Shown here in pieces: positions 11,101 to 26,100 of a stretch of DNA of 64,000 nucleotides. Numbering within the stretch: the first letter of the stretch is position 1; the number at the start of each line of letters is the position of its first letter. The notes beneath the pieces were generated by a model. The model was not told the DNA's origin. It worked only from the letters and a program-made list of their open reading frames with translations, and did not search any database. The DNA lies in the NCBI GenBank assembly GCA_030549495.1, contig JAUIRK010000121.1, forward strand, positions 124,001 to 188,000, written 5' to 3'. This stretch comes from Nectonema munidae (lineage: Eukaryota > Nematomorpha > Nectonematoida > Nectonematidae). The translations under genes were made by a program, and so were the position numbers.

Positions 11101-14100
11101 CATTTTATTGTCTAATCGTTGTCATTTTAAATTACACACACGAAATTCATGTTTTCTTTACATGCTCGTATTCAAATGCCAGACTTTTTAGGTTTATTTG
11201 AAAGGGTACAAATTTTTTAGTTTTTATTATCATAGGGCATCATAAAATCCCTTTTTGAATCTAGGCAATTCTACGGTACAGAATTTTTTGAAACTCATTA
11301 TTGAACTTACTTTCCGGATTATGAGTCTTGAAAAAGAATAGAAAAAGCTTTAAAAAAATTGAAATAAGAAAGTGATACAGAAATACGTATTTTTTTGATT
11401 AAATAAAAAAAGATCGAGTATCACTGATTTAGAGACTGCCAAATTGTATATCCGAAGTTTCCCGCATCCTAAAAGATAGCATGCTTCCCTGGCCCTTCGA
11501 GTAATCACTTTTCTAGTAAAGTTGGGGATAAAGTTAGAATCAACCAATGCATAAATCAATCACCCGAATCACATTGATGTATGGAAAAGAGCAAAAATGC
11601 AAACGCTCAAATAATCGATGATCGGACCATTTTTAGCTAAAATTCTTCTCACGTGCCTATACTTTTGTGGTTTTGTAAAGGAAGTGACAAAAAAATTGTG
11701 AAGGGTTGTCTGCGCCCTGTCCAACTTCAAAAATGTTTTCAAAAATGTTGGGTATTTTTTAAGAGCACCATTTTTAAAAAGTGTGAATTCGCTATCTTGT
11801 TGAATATTATAAAATGTTTGTGTTTGGCAAGTTAAAGTCGGTTCTAAAATTGGTGGCTGTGCAAAAGGAGAGGAGTATGCGACAAGCGAGTACACAGTGA
11901 AACAAAGTGCAAAGAATGGAGAGGTGTCTCTGTGCTACCTCACAAATCTTTGTTGATTTGACTTTAATTTTGCGCGCGTTGTCCATTCCTCCAGAGATTA
12001 TGAGTGATATGCGTTGTGGGGGTGCAAGTGTTGGGGGGATAGAAACTTGATGTGCCCCCTCTATAAGCAAATTTTATAACCAATATATATATACAACATC
12101 ATACATACATATAATCCTACAAAAGATAAATATATAACCATTAAATGAATGGTGTAATAAAATTTTAAAAGCAAAATGAATAGATTTATTGTTTTACTTT
12201 TGGTAAAAAGAAAGACAATATACTCTTTTAGAATAATACTTTTCGAGCTTTTCTATTTGCAAAATATTTTAAAATTTCAAAGTCTAATGCTTTAGCAATC
12301 TCATGTTCTATAGAGAGCATTGCCAAATTGTTAAGTCTTTCTTGTGAGATCGTAGATCTCAAGTATGTTTTAATTAGCTTCAGCTTTGAAAAACCTCTTT
12401 CCCCTGAGGCGACTGATATTGGATTGTAAATAAATCCTTAACACAATGAAAACATTAGGAAATGCGTAAATCTATTATTTTCTATCAGGTGTTCAAACAA
12501 CGCATAAGGCTTAATTGAGAGGGAAGGAAAGTTTTCAGGGTTCAAGTCTTCAGCCAACAAATACCCATCAATGTCTTTACTTTTTCAGTAACAACTTTTC
12601 CGTCAGCGTCCTGTTTCATTTTGGTGAGTGTTAAAGCTGCTTCAAGGTTTAATGCTGTTCTCATTTCCGACTCTGTATATTTTGAAAGTTATTTACAAAT
12701 CCAAATAACTTGACGTAATTTTTGAGTTGTTGAAATCGCTTTCAATGCGAATAGTTGATCTAGCCTAAGGTGAAGCCTGAATTCTGTATGTTCTTTTGGT
12801 CGTCTATAGGTTGATCTTCTGCTTCATATAAAAACATTCTTTTCCTTCTTCGTAATTGTTTTTCTTGAAATTTTCTAAACTCAAATGGCAGCTCAACAAC
12901 TTCAGCTAATTCATTTGCACTTACTAAAACCCATTAAAGCCTTCCTCCCTATAATTTTTCAGCCATGACAAGAGTTGTTCATATGATTCCATTCCTTCAT
13001 TAATGTCCTTTTTTCCCTTGTAATTCCTTGCTCACGTAGTTAACTTTAAAAAGTACATCATACCAAAATACTAAAGAAACTAGAAATTTGTAGTTTTTTA
13101 GCTGGTTGGCTAATGATTCGGCTTCGCTTTTATCTTGGGCTGATCTGCTGTCTCTGCTACTTCAACAAGTGCACATATACTTCTCCAACCTGATAACGAA
13201 TGGCTTTAACGCTATCAATACACACTCCCACCTTGTATTGCTTAAGGGTTTCACTGTTAACATAGTTACATGTTTTTTCAAAATTGCCCATCTTCTAGTT
13301 GATGCTGAGAACAAAACATAGATGGTTCAAGATCCCAAAAAACTAATAGCATCTGGACAACACTAGCTACTCTCCGAGAAAAGGTTAAAATTGTGGCATG
13401 CACATGGACAAAAAATGCTCTTGAATTTTCCTTCAACAGTCGGGCTTGTACTCCAGACGTGTGACCTTTCATGTTGCTACCGTTGTCATAGCCTTGGCCT
13501 CGAATGTCCTGCACTTCTAAATTCAATTCCTTTAATGATTATCTGAAATTTGATCCATGGTTTTATCCTCATTCTGCAAATAATTGATGATTCTCTCATC
13601 TTCAAACCGAGGGCGTTTCAAAGATGGCGTGACAAGGAACTTTTTTAAAGCACCTCTATGCATTTTATTTTCTGCTGCCTTTGCCTTGGCCAATGCTCGT
13701 TTCTTGTTACCACATAAATATTTACGCCCTTTATCTCGATTTCTACTTGTGCTTGTCATGATGTAGTGCCTCTTTATTTAACTTTTGTATTTAGAAAAAG
13801 GAAGATCTAAAAAAGTAACAAAACAGAAGAATTAGTAAAGAAATAAACCTATCACAAGAAATTAACATTTTTAAAATAATATTTTTTGGTGATATAAATT
13901 TTAAAATATTTATGTTGACAAGACGATGAAGACATTGTTTGTAATTGTGAACAGTTACAAGATTCTAAATTGTTCATTTATTTAAACAAGACAAAATTAA
14001 AAATATAAAAAAAAACATATTCTGATGAAACTTAGACAAATTGTTATAAAATATTCAATGAAACAGTTCAGTAAAAAACTTATGACAATATATTTCAAAA

Positions 14101-17100
14101 AAGCAGAATAAAATAACTTTAAATAGCTAACGCCATTTTGCTTTTAGCGGAAAAAAATTTTAAAAATTACTAAATATAAAAACAAACATGATTACCTGTA
14201 GCTATTCGGTACATGACCTTGAGCAATCTCTGGATGATCTATGCCACCACTAGTAATTAGGTACCTTATTTAGATCGAGTCTATGCAGATTTGGACATTT
14301 GTAGTTGGGTAATCAAACTAGAAGGGCCGAGGATGTACTTGGAGTTAAATCTTTTATTTAACTTATTCTTAATGTTGGAATAAAAATTTTAAGTGAGATG
14401 AAATTACCTGTATATTGATAGCACAAGTTCGAGTTGTGTTAATTCATATAATCGTCACATGGAGGTGGGTGTGTTTGTTTACTCAGAATGTGTACTATTA
14501 TGTTCGCTATTAGTTACCTTTCGCCAAATTTGCATTAGAATCAAAAATGAATTAGGTTTAAAATTTGATATCTCACTTCAAAACCAATTGATCCAGATGA
14601 AATTAGCAGGGTAAATTGGTCTCGTATAGAGCAACTAATATGCAAATATCATTAGCAATAACACGCTCTTTGCTCAGATATTGCGTTGTAATATCTCATT
14701 TTGTAAATTTCGTATTTTGGATTAATTTCAACTGTTTCGATCATAGTAAATGCGGGGCCCTTCAGACGCGGGGCCCGATTTGGTCTAATCGGTCAAATCG
14801 GCTAAAAACCGGCCCTGGTTGCTGGTGTTAAATTTTGCGCTGCGTATAAATCATTCTTGCTTTATAAATTGAAAAAAATAACGACGCCATCAAAGAAAAC
14901 TTCTTCCTATAGTTCACCACCACGTTTAGAGCCTTTTTAAAATTTGATTGCGTGATATAGCCTACGTATGCAATAATTCTGTCACTTCCTTTTTGCCATT
15001 TGATTTACTATATTTTAGATTTATAGAAATGTATGCTAGCTCTTTGAAGTTGCATCAAAAGAATAATTCTTGTTAAACTAAGTCCTTTGTGTCAATAAGA
15101 GACAATATAAAATTCTTCCTATTTTACTAGTCACAAATGATAAAACTCTTTAAAAAGAATGTTCAAAGATTACAATTTAATTACAAAACGACAGTTGAAT
15201 AAGATCAGTTCTGAAAACTTTAACGTTATCTGTTGTTATCATAAATAAACATTGTTTAAATATTGGAAAATTAGGTTCATTAATCTAATAAACTTTGTGG
15301 CTAATATTTGAAATTTCAAGGTAGAATCAATTTTATTCATCAACCATTTAAATAGTTTAGCTAGATTTAGGGAAAAGATGTAGGATAGAAGTATGGTATA
15401 TTATTTGGTTTCATCTTGAATGCGAAGTAGATAATAAATTAAAAGTTTTTTGATAAAACTATGTCTTTCAGTTTTTTGTTTTTAATCGAGATATTAAAAG
15501 TTATTATTTTTGCTAGAACAAGTTTTGTGCTCTAGATTAATCCTACCTAGAGCATATTAAATAATTACCATTTTTATCACTCAATTTTCCGAGTATCTAA
15601 CTTACTTCTTCCAACAGTTTCTTATTTCTAATAAGTTTAGATATGTTAAGTTACAATAAGGGAATTATAGCTTTTCTTCTTCACATATATAAGACAAAAA
15701 GGGAAAATATAAGGATAAAGTATTAGCGTTCATCCAAAATTTTGACAGAAATTAAGACTTTCAAATTTCATCCATTTTGTAAATAAGATATATTTGTAGT
15801 GCGGTGGGACCACGGATCCTTGGTATACTTTTTATACGTTAACTTGATTTTAATATCGTCTCTCGTGCTCTTGTCAGACCACTAATAATGTAGAAAGTAA
15901 GAAATAAATAAATATTTACTATTTCCAAAAGTTTCAAGTTATGAATGAAATGTTAGATGAAATGTAAATCATTAAAATAGTGAAACTATAAATTATACAG
16001 TTCAAAGGAAGAAATAATAAATATAAGCAATGTAATCATTTTTAAAGGTTGGTAAATAAGAAGTAAAGAATAGGATAAATTTTCATAAATATATTTTTTG
16101 TTTTGCTGATGATTTGACTTTAAATCCACCCTTCTCTTATAATAATATAACTATTGAATACTTTTCTGTTCAAATTGATAAACTTATAAAGGGGTGTAAT
16201 GCTAATTGCATGACTATTAATAATTATATTCAATCTAAAGCTATGCTGTTCAATAAAAGTAAATCATTTAAACCAGACTTCTCCAATTTTATATTTGAAT
16301 CAGTAAAAACTTACAATTTGCTAGGTGTGATTATTATAGATGATACACTTAACTGGAATCAACACATTTCATATACCAAGACTAAACGATGTAAAATTAT
16401 AGGTGGATTAAAACACTTGAAAAACTTTCTCCCTTTCGATATCAAACTTTTATTGTATAATTTTTTTTTTTACCTTATATTAATTATTGTATACTGATAT
16501 GGGGCCACCAAATATTTCTTTACTTTGTATGTCTCAAAAGAGGATTATTAGATATATCTTTAATGTCAAATCCATCTGACATACAACACAACTTTTCTAT
16601 AAGTCAAAAATTTTGCAAATTAATGATGACCTTTATTCATATAATTTAGCATTTTTCACCTACAAGTTTGTCTTCAATATTTGACTTTTACCTGAGTTTT
16701 AACTTTGAAAATACTAGGTTAAAAATTTTAGTTCCATCAATTCTCAGAAGCTTCATGTTTTGACTTTAATTAAACCACTGGCTCTCACAATTTGAAGTTT
16801 TTATATTTTATTTTTGAATTTTTATTTTTAACATAACTTAATACACCAAATTTTTTGCAAAAATGAAAATTTTATTATGTTTTTAAATGAGAGAAAAATA
16901 AAGTTATCAATCGTTACAATTTTATATCAATGGATATTGTCAGACTTGCGTTAAAAAATTTTTTTCAACAAAGGTTACTTTTAATCTTTATCAGTACGTT
17001 TGTTATATTTTGTAACATTTGAAAACTTTAATTTTTTCAAGTCAAGAAATTTTTTCAACAATAGGTATTTGGGAATGAATATTTTGACTAGCTATACTCT

Positions 17101-20100
17101 TTAAAAGCAAAAATACCCTATTTTTTTATAATGTTCGATTGTTAAATTTTGTAAGTAACACTGTACATAATTAATTAAACCTTTTTTTTACGAAAATTTG
17201 TTGATTATTATAATAAAAATATAATATCGAAACAAAATGTTTCAGTGGTTAAAAATGTACTTGATCTATTTATGACAGCTGACAGAATTTTATCTGTAGA
17301 CAGAGAAATAGTCAAAAAAAGGCTTAAATAATTTAATTAAAAGTTATTAAACTATGATTCCTTACAAAATGTAAAAAATACAAACGTTACAAAATCACTA
17401 TACTAAATATCATATATTTAACAACTTCAACATTGGCTTTTGCTGTTTATAAAAACTTTAAAATATCAAATAAAGTGCCGATAAACTATCTCATTTATTT
17501 TTAAAATAGTGAAAATTGCTTTATTAGTTTATTTTGTCTCCTTTCTCTCTTATGTTAATTATGTAGCAAATTTTTTAATTTTGAGTAAAAGATAAGGTAA
17601 AGGTACCGCGGGTGTGTTTTCATTTACAAGGCACTGATGTACCGCTTATGTCAAACTCTGAACAAATTGGTATCGATAAGGAATCGAATCCTGAGGCTTC
17701 TGTGCTCAGTCCATCATCTCAACCAACCTGCCATGCCACCCATAGAGTATGCTGTAGGGGATACGTCAAATCAGTTTTCAAAAAACTTAAGTTATGCTCT
17801 AAAATTTTTTTAGTTTTTGTTGAAGCTATATAACTTTTTTTGATAGACTTTTTTTCCTTAAAAGTTATTATAAAAGGGAAATCATTGCAAAGGGTTAAAA
17901 GTTGTTATTTTACTTTTTGCAGATATTTTTGTTGAACGTCCAAGTAATAGTATCTGAGATTTTCTGTTTGTATCATTTAACTATTTATTTTGCTTCATAA
18001 AAAATTTATTATTACATTTTAATATTTTTTAACTTTGTTTTTTGAAGCTGGCTCGTGCAAAATTATATGTTGACTACTTTGTGTTTGCTTGCACCAATTT
18101 AACTTTTAAACTTGAGAAAAATGAAGTAATGCAATCTTAATTTATTGTTTGATTTTTGTTTGCACAATTTTATCTTTATTTTATACCCTTTTTTGAGAGT
18201 CTAACTAACTTACACTTATTCTTATCACTAAAAAGAATGAAAAAATTATAATACACAGTTTTCTAACTTTAGTTCTGTTTTACATTTTTGATAGAAATTA
18301 CCTCAGAAAGTTATGTAATTTGGATGTGTTTTTTTTATTTATTTTCTAAATAAAACATTTTCATTTTTTAGAAAGAAGAAATGGAACAACTGAAAATTAA
18401 TGAATGATTTTTTTCATTCAATAAAATTTTTAATTTTTTTGTTGTTAATTGATATCTTTACCCCTTTTCCACACATAATTTGGAGATGGTGCGCATCTAT
18501 TTGAAGGGAGAAAGTTTGGTTATGCATGTTGCTATTTACAAGTCCTCATTCATTGTTGACGTTAAGCTTAATAGGGCGGGGGTAAAGTTTACATTAAGCT
18601 TAATTAAGAATGAATAGAATAGACAAGAGAGGAGTAGGAATTCAGGAAAATTGGTTGATTTTTAAGTTCTCTATATCATTGACAAATTATCCAAATATTG
18701 GTATTGCCGACATGATAGAAAAATATTATTAATATTTATTTATTCAAAAAAATTCAATAAAAGTTCTCAATTTACTTATATTGATAGTGATATTAGTATA
18801 AAAATAGTAAAACTTAATCTTACTACTTTCGGTTCACTTCTTTAGTTGTCAAATCACCTTCTATTTTCAGTGTCAATCCATTTTTGAATGACTTAACCCT
18901 ATTAGTCACGGCCTATTTTCATTTCCTATTTTCTTGAATGATTGCAAATTTTTACAAAATATTTGCGTGAACCTACTAAATGATTAATTGCGAATCTGAT
19001 CGTGACATTTATTTTTTTATAAAAATCAATCAAACTTGTCAAACTTGTTTGATATATACATACAGCCCAACTAAAAAAAGAAACTTAGTTTAAATGGCTA
19101 TACAAAGTTTTTTTTTACACATATATACCCATTTTCAAGTGTGCTGAACACGAAGGTCATGTTTATTTTTTTAAAATCAACCAAATCTGTCAAAAAATTG
19201 ATTGATATATGACAGCTCAACTGAAAAAAGAAACTTTTATTTTAAATGGGTATACAAAGTTTTCTATTTATATACACCCGTTTTATGTATGCTGAATACG
19301 ATGGTCACATTTATTTTTTTTAAAAATCAATCAAATCTTGTCAAAAAATTGATTGATATATGACAGCCCAACTGAAAAAATTAACTCTTTATTTAAGTAG
19401 TTATAAAAAGTTTTTTTTAACATTTTTGAATAATTTGTGACTTTTTTAAAATCATGATATGTTTGCGGTCAGATATATTGTACTGATTTTTTAACGATTT
19501 GTTTTCATGCTATTCTTCAAAGATTATATTCAAATATTTAGCCATTTCACAAATGAATTTATTTCTCTTTGAAATTTAGATTTTATAGATAATTATTAAA
19601 TAAAATAGTAAATTTTATGCAGAAAACTCATGTTGAGGTGAAAATATTTTTCATTTTAGAGAAAAGATACGACAACCAAATGATTATATATAAAAAAAAC
19701 GATCAAATTTTTATTATAAAGAAATTATGTTTCAACTTTATCATCTTCGTTCATTTGTATATTGTTTGATTATACGTATAAAACTTTCTCAAAATGGTCA
19801 AACACGAAACTTATTTAAATTGACCGATTCAGCTTGTTTCGAGATATTGTCGAGTAAATGGTATAAACGAACTGTCTTTCTCCTTCAAATAAAATGATGC
19901 GCATCAAAACATGCTTCTACAGAGTCCTTGTTTTGTATTTAATTAATTTCATTAAAAAAAATCACCTCATTGAATTCGGCATAAAATCCCGTTTTTAGTT
20001 CTATATCAGTTTCAGTTATATTTTCTTTTTATGCAATTTTGTTTTGCCTACTTATAATTTTATTTGTTCTGTGACAAAATAAATTACATATATAGCTACA

Positions 20101-23100
20101 TATAACTATTTAATCATGAAGTCCTTTATTTCAGTTGAAGTGTCATATGTCAATCATTTTTGACAGGTATGATTAATTTTTCTAAAAAATAAACATCATT
20201 GTTGGATTTCGCCTACTTGAAAATGAGTACATATGTGTAAAACACCTGATTTGCAAATTTGATTCACGCTTACAAGTATTTTCAAATTCTAAATCCAAAA
20301 ACAATCTATAATTGGAATTGGCATTGTTCATTTGTTATAAAAATGTGTGTATTTCATGTAAAATTTGAATGAATGTTCTCGTAGTCAGATTTTAGATGTA
20401 AACCCCAAATTTTGTTTTTGGGAACACTTTTTAGAAGTGAACCACAAGTTTATTTTACACTTATAGGTTATTTTGAATCCAAATGCAAAATCAATCTATA
20501 AATGAAATTGACATTGTTGATTTGATGTGAAAATGTGTATATTTCATGTAAAATTTGAATGAATGTTCTCGAAGACCGATTTTAGAAATAAACTGCAACT
20601 TTGTTTCAAACTTATAAGAATTTTTAAATTCTAAATGCAAAAATAATCCATAAATGAAATTGCCATGTTAATTTGTTATAAAAGCGTGTATATTTCATGT
20701 AAAATTTTAATTAATGTTCTCGGAGACAGATTTTAGAAATAAACCGCAAATTTGTTTCACATTGATTAGCATTTTCAAATTCTAAATGCAAAAAAAAATA
20801 TAAATGAAATTGCGATTGTTGATTTGTTATAATAATGTATATATTCCATGTAAAATTTGAATGAATGTTTTCAGAGACAGATTTTAGAAGTTAACCGCAA
20901 GTTTGTTACACACTTATGAGTATTTTCAATTTTTAAATTCTAAAAATAAGTCCAAAAATGAAATCAGCATGCCCAATTTGATAGAAAAAAATATATTTCA
21001 TGTAAAATTTGAAGGTATATTTTATTAGATATATTACTCATCAATCAAAATTTTGATTGACATTTCCCAAAAATTAACCATGATTTTAAAAAAATTTAAA
21101 CTATAAAGTGTTATGTGTTCAAAACTGTATAGTGTATATATATATTTATAAATTTTCAAACGAGTATATAATATAGAACCAAAATTATAAGCTTAACTAG
21201 AGATACTGTCAAAATTTTGATGAAAAAGTTTAACTTTTGATTTTGATTGACAGATTTAGGCATGAAAATGATATCAAAAGATCCAGCTATCAATTTTAGG
21301 AAATGTCACGAAGTATTGTAGCAAAAGATGTAGCCAATGTGGTACAAGAGAAATTTTGAAAAATATGTCATTTCACTGTTAGAAAAAGTTGACACTTTAT
21401 TAAAAAACGATTGCCCTTATTTATGATATTTGTAAAAACACACGGCTATTCGAAGAGGTTGACAAAGATGTTCTTTCTTTGTCAATATTAAAGATGATAA
21501 ACTCATCCAACAGATTTGAAGGATGAAAATTAAAGAATTTGTAAACAAAAATGCAAATTATTATTACGTAAATGCCTTTAACCTTCAGAATAGAATTGAT
21601 CAATTCAAAATATAAAGGGGGTATATTTTTATCCAAAGAGATAGTCAAGCTTTATACAAAGTTTTAAGTGAAAGATGTGAAAAATTAATAGTAATCATAA
21701 AAATAGTTGTCATTTTAACAAACTGTCCTTTGTTTTGTAACATCGCTGATGATTAAGAAGAACAAAGACTTGACCAAGATTTAAAATACAGATGTAATAT
21801 CTTAGCATTGAATTTTTATAAATATTTAAAAGGTTCTTACGGTGGAACGGTGCTTGGAATGTTCTTAAGTGGAATTTTCATCAAAGAAATGGGGTGGGAC
21901 TCTTGCTTTTACATTTACGGTAAGGAAAAAATTGTGTAGCTGAAAGTATTATTTTGTTACAAGTTTACTTCTGGCTTCTGCCTCTTAGGAATAACTGGTT
22001 GTATTTGGTTTTCATTTTGGTGGTTTAATACTTGGGAAAGACCGGATCAGCATCCAAGCATAACAATAGAAGAAAGAAACTACATTGAACAAAGCATCGG
22101 TGTGATCTCCCATGAAAAGGTATAAAGCCTTAGTTCTTTTACTCTAATTTTAGAAAAAACATTTACTAACTTTTGCCTCTATGTAATTATGGAACCCTAC
22201 AATTATACATACAGCCCTAGCAGTGCCCGCGCTACCTATATAATTTTGGGGCACGTGCCCCCCCCCCCCCTCTGTATTAATCTTTGCCCCCCCCCCCCCC
22301 TATAATTTTTGGTTTTGCCCCATTCACTTTTTAAAGGAAAAATAAATAAACAAAAATTGTAAATAATAATCTTATATAAATGCTGATGTATGTGTATGTA
22401 TAATATGAGATTTCTATAGGTTTTTATACAGAAGTACTTCATGCTTTTCAGCAAAGTAATATGGGATATAAAGTAATATAGGAAATAAATTTTTTGCAAA
22501 TGTGTTTCTTTGCCCCATTTCAGCCCCCTTGAAATTTAGCTTTAGCGCGGGCACTGAGCCCTAGGCATCTAGAATCTAGATGCACGTGAGGTATATATAT
22601 TTTACACTCATTGTTTTCTCCGCACGTAGACAAAGTAAGTACGCCAATAACAGAACGTTTTAAAGCTAAACCAAACTCTCAAATATTTTTCTCCCTCAGG
22701 AATGTTGGTTAGTACAGGGTCTACTTTAACCTTAACTTTATTTTGAAATTAACGATATAACGATGAATAATATTTACTCCTTACTATAGCTATCATCTTT
22801 ATCTTGGCTTAAAATTTAAGCTCCAAGAAGTCATAATGGGATAGGAGGAACAGAATATGAGCCAACCTTTTTTAGTAAAAAAAATTTATCCTGTTGTTAT
22901 TCATTACATATTTTGCTTTCTCACAAAATAAATTAAAAAACGCTTTTTAATAAAAATGCAAATGCTTTTAAAATTTCTACGTGCATAAATTTTGACAAAC
23001 TTCGCATTTATCATAATAAGCACGATTTTTACTGATCAATTCACTTCGAGTTATGAATCATTCCAATGTTGTCAGTGGATGCTTGCCCCTTTTCCATGAT

Positions 23101-26100
23101 TTGCTATTATGTTAGCTTGTCCCGATACGTCTGTAGATTTATTTGATTTAACATTTTCTGTGATTTTTTTTACAAATTCAGAAGCTTCAAATATATATAC
23201 CTCGATTCAGGCAAGCATCCAAAAAGAAAATATCTTCAACTATATGAATTTAAAATAAGCTCTTTACAGATACAAAGTTTGATTAAATTTGACAATTTGT
23301 ATCATTTAATCATTTCAGCAAATTGAAATACTACTAGTAAATATAAGGAACAAGGATTTGAAAGTTAGCATTCATTAGGAAAGGGGTTCTTTATCTTTCT
23401 CTTCAGCTAAATACAAAGAATGTTAAAAATAACAATAAATTATCTTTAATTAATTATACTTACTAGTAAATAAGTTACTAGTTATAACTAGTAATTAAGT
23501 GTCTTACTAGTAAATAATTTTTTACATTTCCATTTTCTTTTATATTCGAGTTAGAAGAGTGGATAAGCTTTGTTTCAAAAATAAAAATATTTTATCGTTT
23601 TATACTTTTCGTATCAGGTTCTCCTGTTTGCCACTAATCACCATTATTTACAAGCTAATTTTATCCATCTAATAAAATATATTTTGGAACTGCTTTGATT
23701 ATTGCCAGTAAAATCATATTGGGTGTACTCAGATTCATATTTTCTCCTTCTGCATTATTTATTTACTTTTAATGAAATATTCAACAGATTTCTACTAAGT
23801 TTAGAGAAGTAGGCATTAAATACTATAAATATTCGTCTCGATAAACATTTTAAAAGTAGCTTTAAAGCTAAGAAATTAAGTGGAGATGCTTGGATTTAAA
23901 ACCGAGACCATTGAAGAATTTGTTCTGCTTATTCTAGCATAATTGAGTGTACGTCTAGCGATAAATATGTAAAGGACTTTAAGGGCAAATGGTTTTCTGG
24001 TGGAAGCCAGGCTCTTGATCCTCTCGCCGTTCTATGATTGCTGATCCTAGCATCTCAATCATCCCCCCCCCCCGTTATGGAAGAGTATTCCCTCCTTTAA
24101 CGCGATACCCACACAAATAAAAAAAAAAAGTAGTAATAAGCTTAGACTTATCATTTTGTGCAACGCAAAGCTTCTGATGTAAAATTCTGGTCTTCAAAAA
24201 AAGAACGCAGGCCGCGAATAAATAAACAAACTAAAAAGGAATATTATGCTGATATAAATTTGTCAATATAGAAATATTTATCTCCTAAAATTCGCATATA
24301 CTTATTCGAGTGGTTTAGAATACGAGAGTTAAATTGCAGTTTCTTTAAAATGTTTTAATCAGTTCAGATTGATTATCACTAACCCACTTTTCTGTAATCC
24401 TGAGAGTTTTCAAAAAAATATTACAAAGTATTAGAGAAAAGTTTAATCGAAAAATTGTATAATAAATTGTAACTAAATAAAAGTGTTTAAAAAAAGTATA
24501 TAAGGTCAATTAAAATTTTTTAATTGAACATATGGTGATTACTTTGTAAGTCTGGTGTATTATTCTAATACATGCTAATCTAGCAAAAACGGCTAACCCC
24601 AAACTCTCCAAACCCAATGATGCTGGAATAGTGATAGTCAACTGTACCCTGACACAATGGAGTGAAGTATGAACTATTCCTGTCAAAATATATTTGTATC
24701 AGTATATCATTAATAAAAATATTGTAGATAAATTTTCTAAAACCCCAAAAAGGGTCGACAGGTGATACAATCCCTCACAATTTTTAAACATTATCTAACA
24801 AGTAGGTTTTTTGATGCGCAATCAATACTTTACTTTTAACTTTTAGCAACACTTGCTATGTAAGAAATAATTATTTCTTCATATTTAAGAAATAATAAAA
24901 AATTTTAATAATTTAGTTCCTAATTCCTTGTGAAAAATTTGGAGAATTGAATGTGAAAATAATATTAAATTATCAAAAAAAAAAACTAAAACAAAATAGA
25001 CACATTTCAAAACCAATAAAAAACCAAATAAAATCAAAAAATTTTAATTCAGATTGAATTGTAAAAGGACAAACTAAAATTGCAAAAAGACAAAATATAA
25101 AATAATATATATTGTCTGACATAATGTCGACACATTGTCTAGCATGAGAAAAAGAAGACAACAAAAAAGTAACAAGAAATTTATGGAAAAAAGACTATTC
25201 TTTTAACATAAATTTTAACTAAAATAATTATATCTATTATCAAATTAGTTGACTAATTAACTGGCTGATTAACTAATTAACAAACTGTTCAACTTTCTAA
25301 CTCTTAAACGAAACTAGCTTAACAAAAAATTCCCCTTTATATTTTGGATAAATTTTTTTATAATCGTTTTTTTTCTGTCATCAAACTCCTTAATTTGTCT
25401 TAATTTTGTCTGTCGCCATTTTTATCTGTACACCATGAAATGCAGAGCATGACTGCAATGATCTCAAATAATAGTGTACGCCAATTTTAGACTTTAAAAT
25501 TTCCGATTAAATCAATTCTAAAGTCGTTGCCTGTGTGGGCGATTGTGGTTGCAAATTTTTGCCGAAGTTGGACATTTTATCTTTTGATTCTGAGCCAAGC
25601 AACTTATCTCAATGATGTTTTCAGCTATGACATGGACAAGGTTTTCATCTTTTTGCCTAAGCGTATGAGCAGTTGAAAGAACGTGATTCCAATCTTATTT
25701 CTATTTCTTAGATCGGCGCTCTTTCTGCCCTTCCACACATGTTAATGACGCTCGTTGTTCCGTTTGGCGGACAATTAGCCGATTATTTAAGAACAAACTA
25801 TCTCAGCACAACAACAGTTCGCAAAATATTTAACTGTGGCGGTAAACACGCTTCCTTTTTAAACTCTCTTTTTTTAATTTTTGTCGGTAGATGCGCAAAG
25901 TTAGGTGATCTATTGCTAAGCAAACTAGATAATCGCCTAGGCTTCTTCTAAGCCAGAAACAAACTCAAACCTTTTCACGTCAACTACTCCTTGGCTTAAT
26001 TTTTTTCAGCGAATTATCTTGATATCCTCGATTATCTCGATATCGAAAAATGATAATTCAGTGTAAAACTCACTGTCCAATATTTTCAAATGCACTGCTA

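Larger units (their letters stand above)
10146..21832 (+). other. VGLUT intron 4 (11.7 kb)
   Basis: This is the largest intron. It contains a family B SINE (10824-10895), a ZMYM/DUF4371-type hAT remnant (about 12.2-14.8 kb), a LINE fragment (16081-16800), a family A SINE (17594-17742) and two tandem arrays with ~150-bp units (18.99-21.02 kb). Stretches at 10.9-12.2, 14.8-16.1 and 17.8-18.9 kb show nothing I can name. Confidence 0.85.

Noticed and set aside
11569-12070. Two overlapping minus-strand open frames of 87 and 108 codons
   Set aside because: No recognisable motif, no splice structure that joins them and no similarity I know; probably chance frames in a locally less AT-rich stretch.
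17612-17833. 73-codon open frame at 17.6 kb
   Set aside because: It lies on a family A SINE copy.
18990-21015. CRISPR array
   Set aside because: The repeats are ~150 bp tandem units in eukaryotic intron DNA, without short repeats, spacers or cas genes.
24050-24080. C-run as end of another MITE
   Set aside because: No inverted partner or duplication around it; treated as a simple homopolymer.
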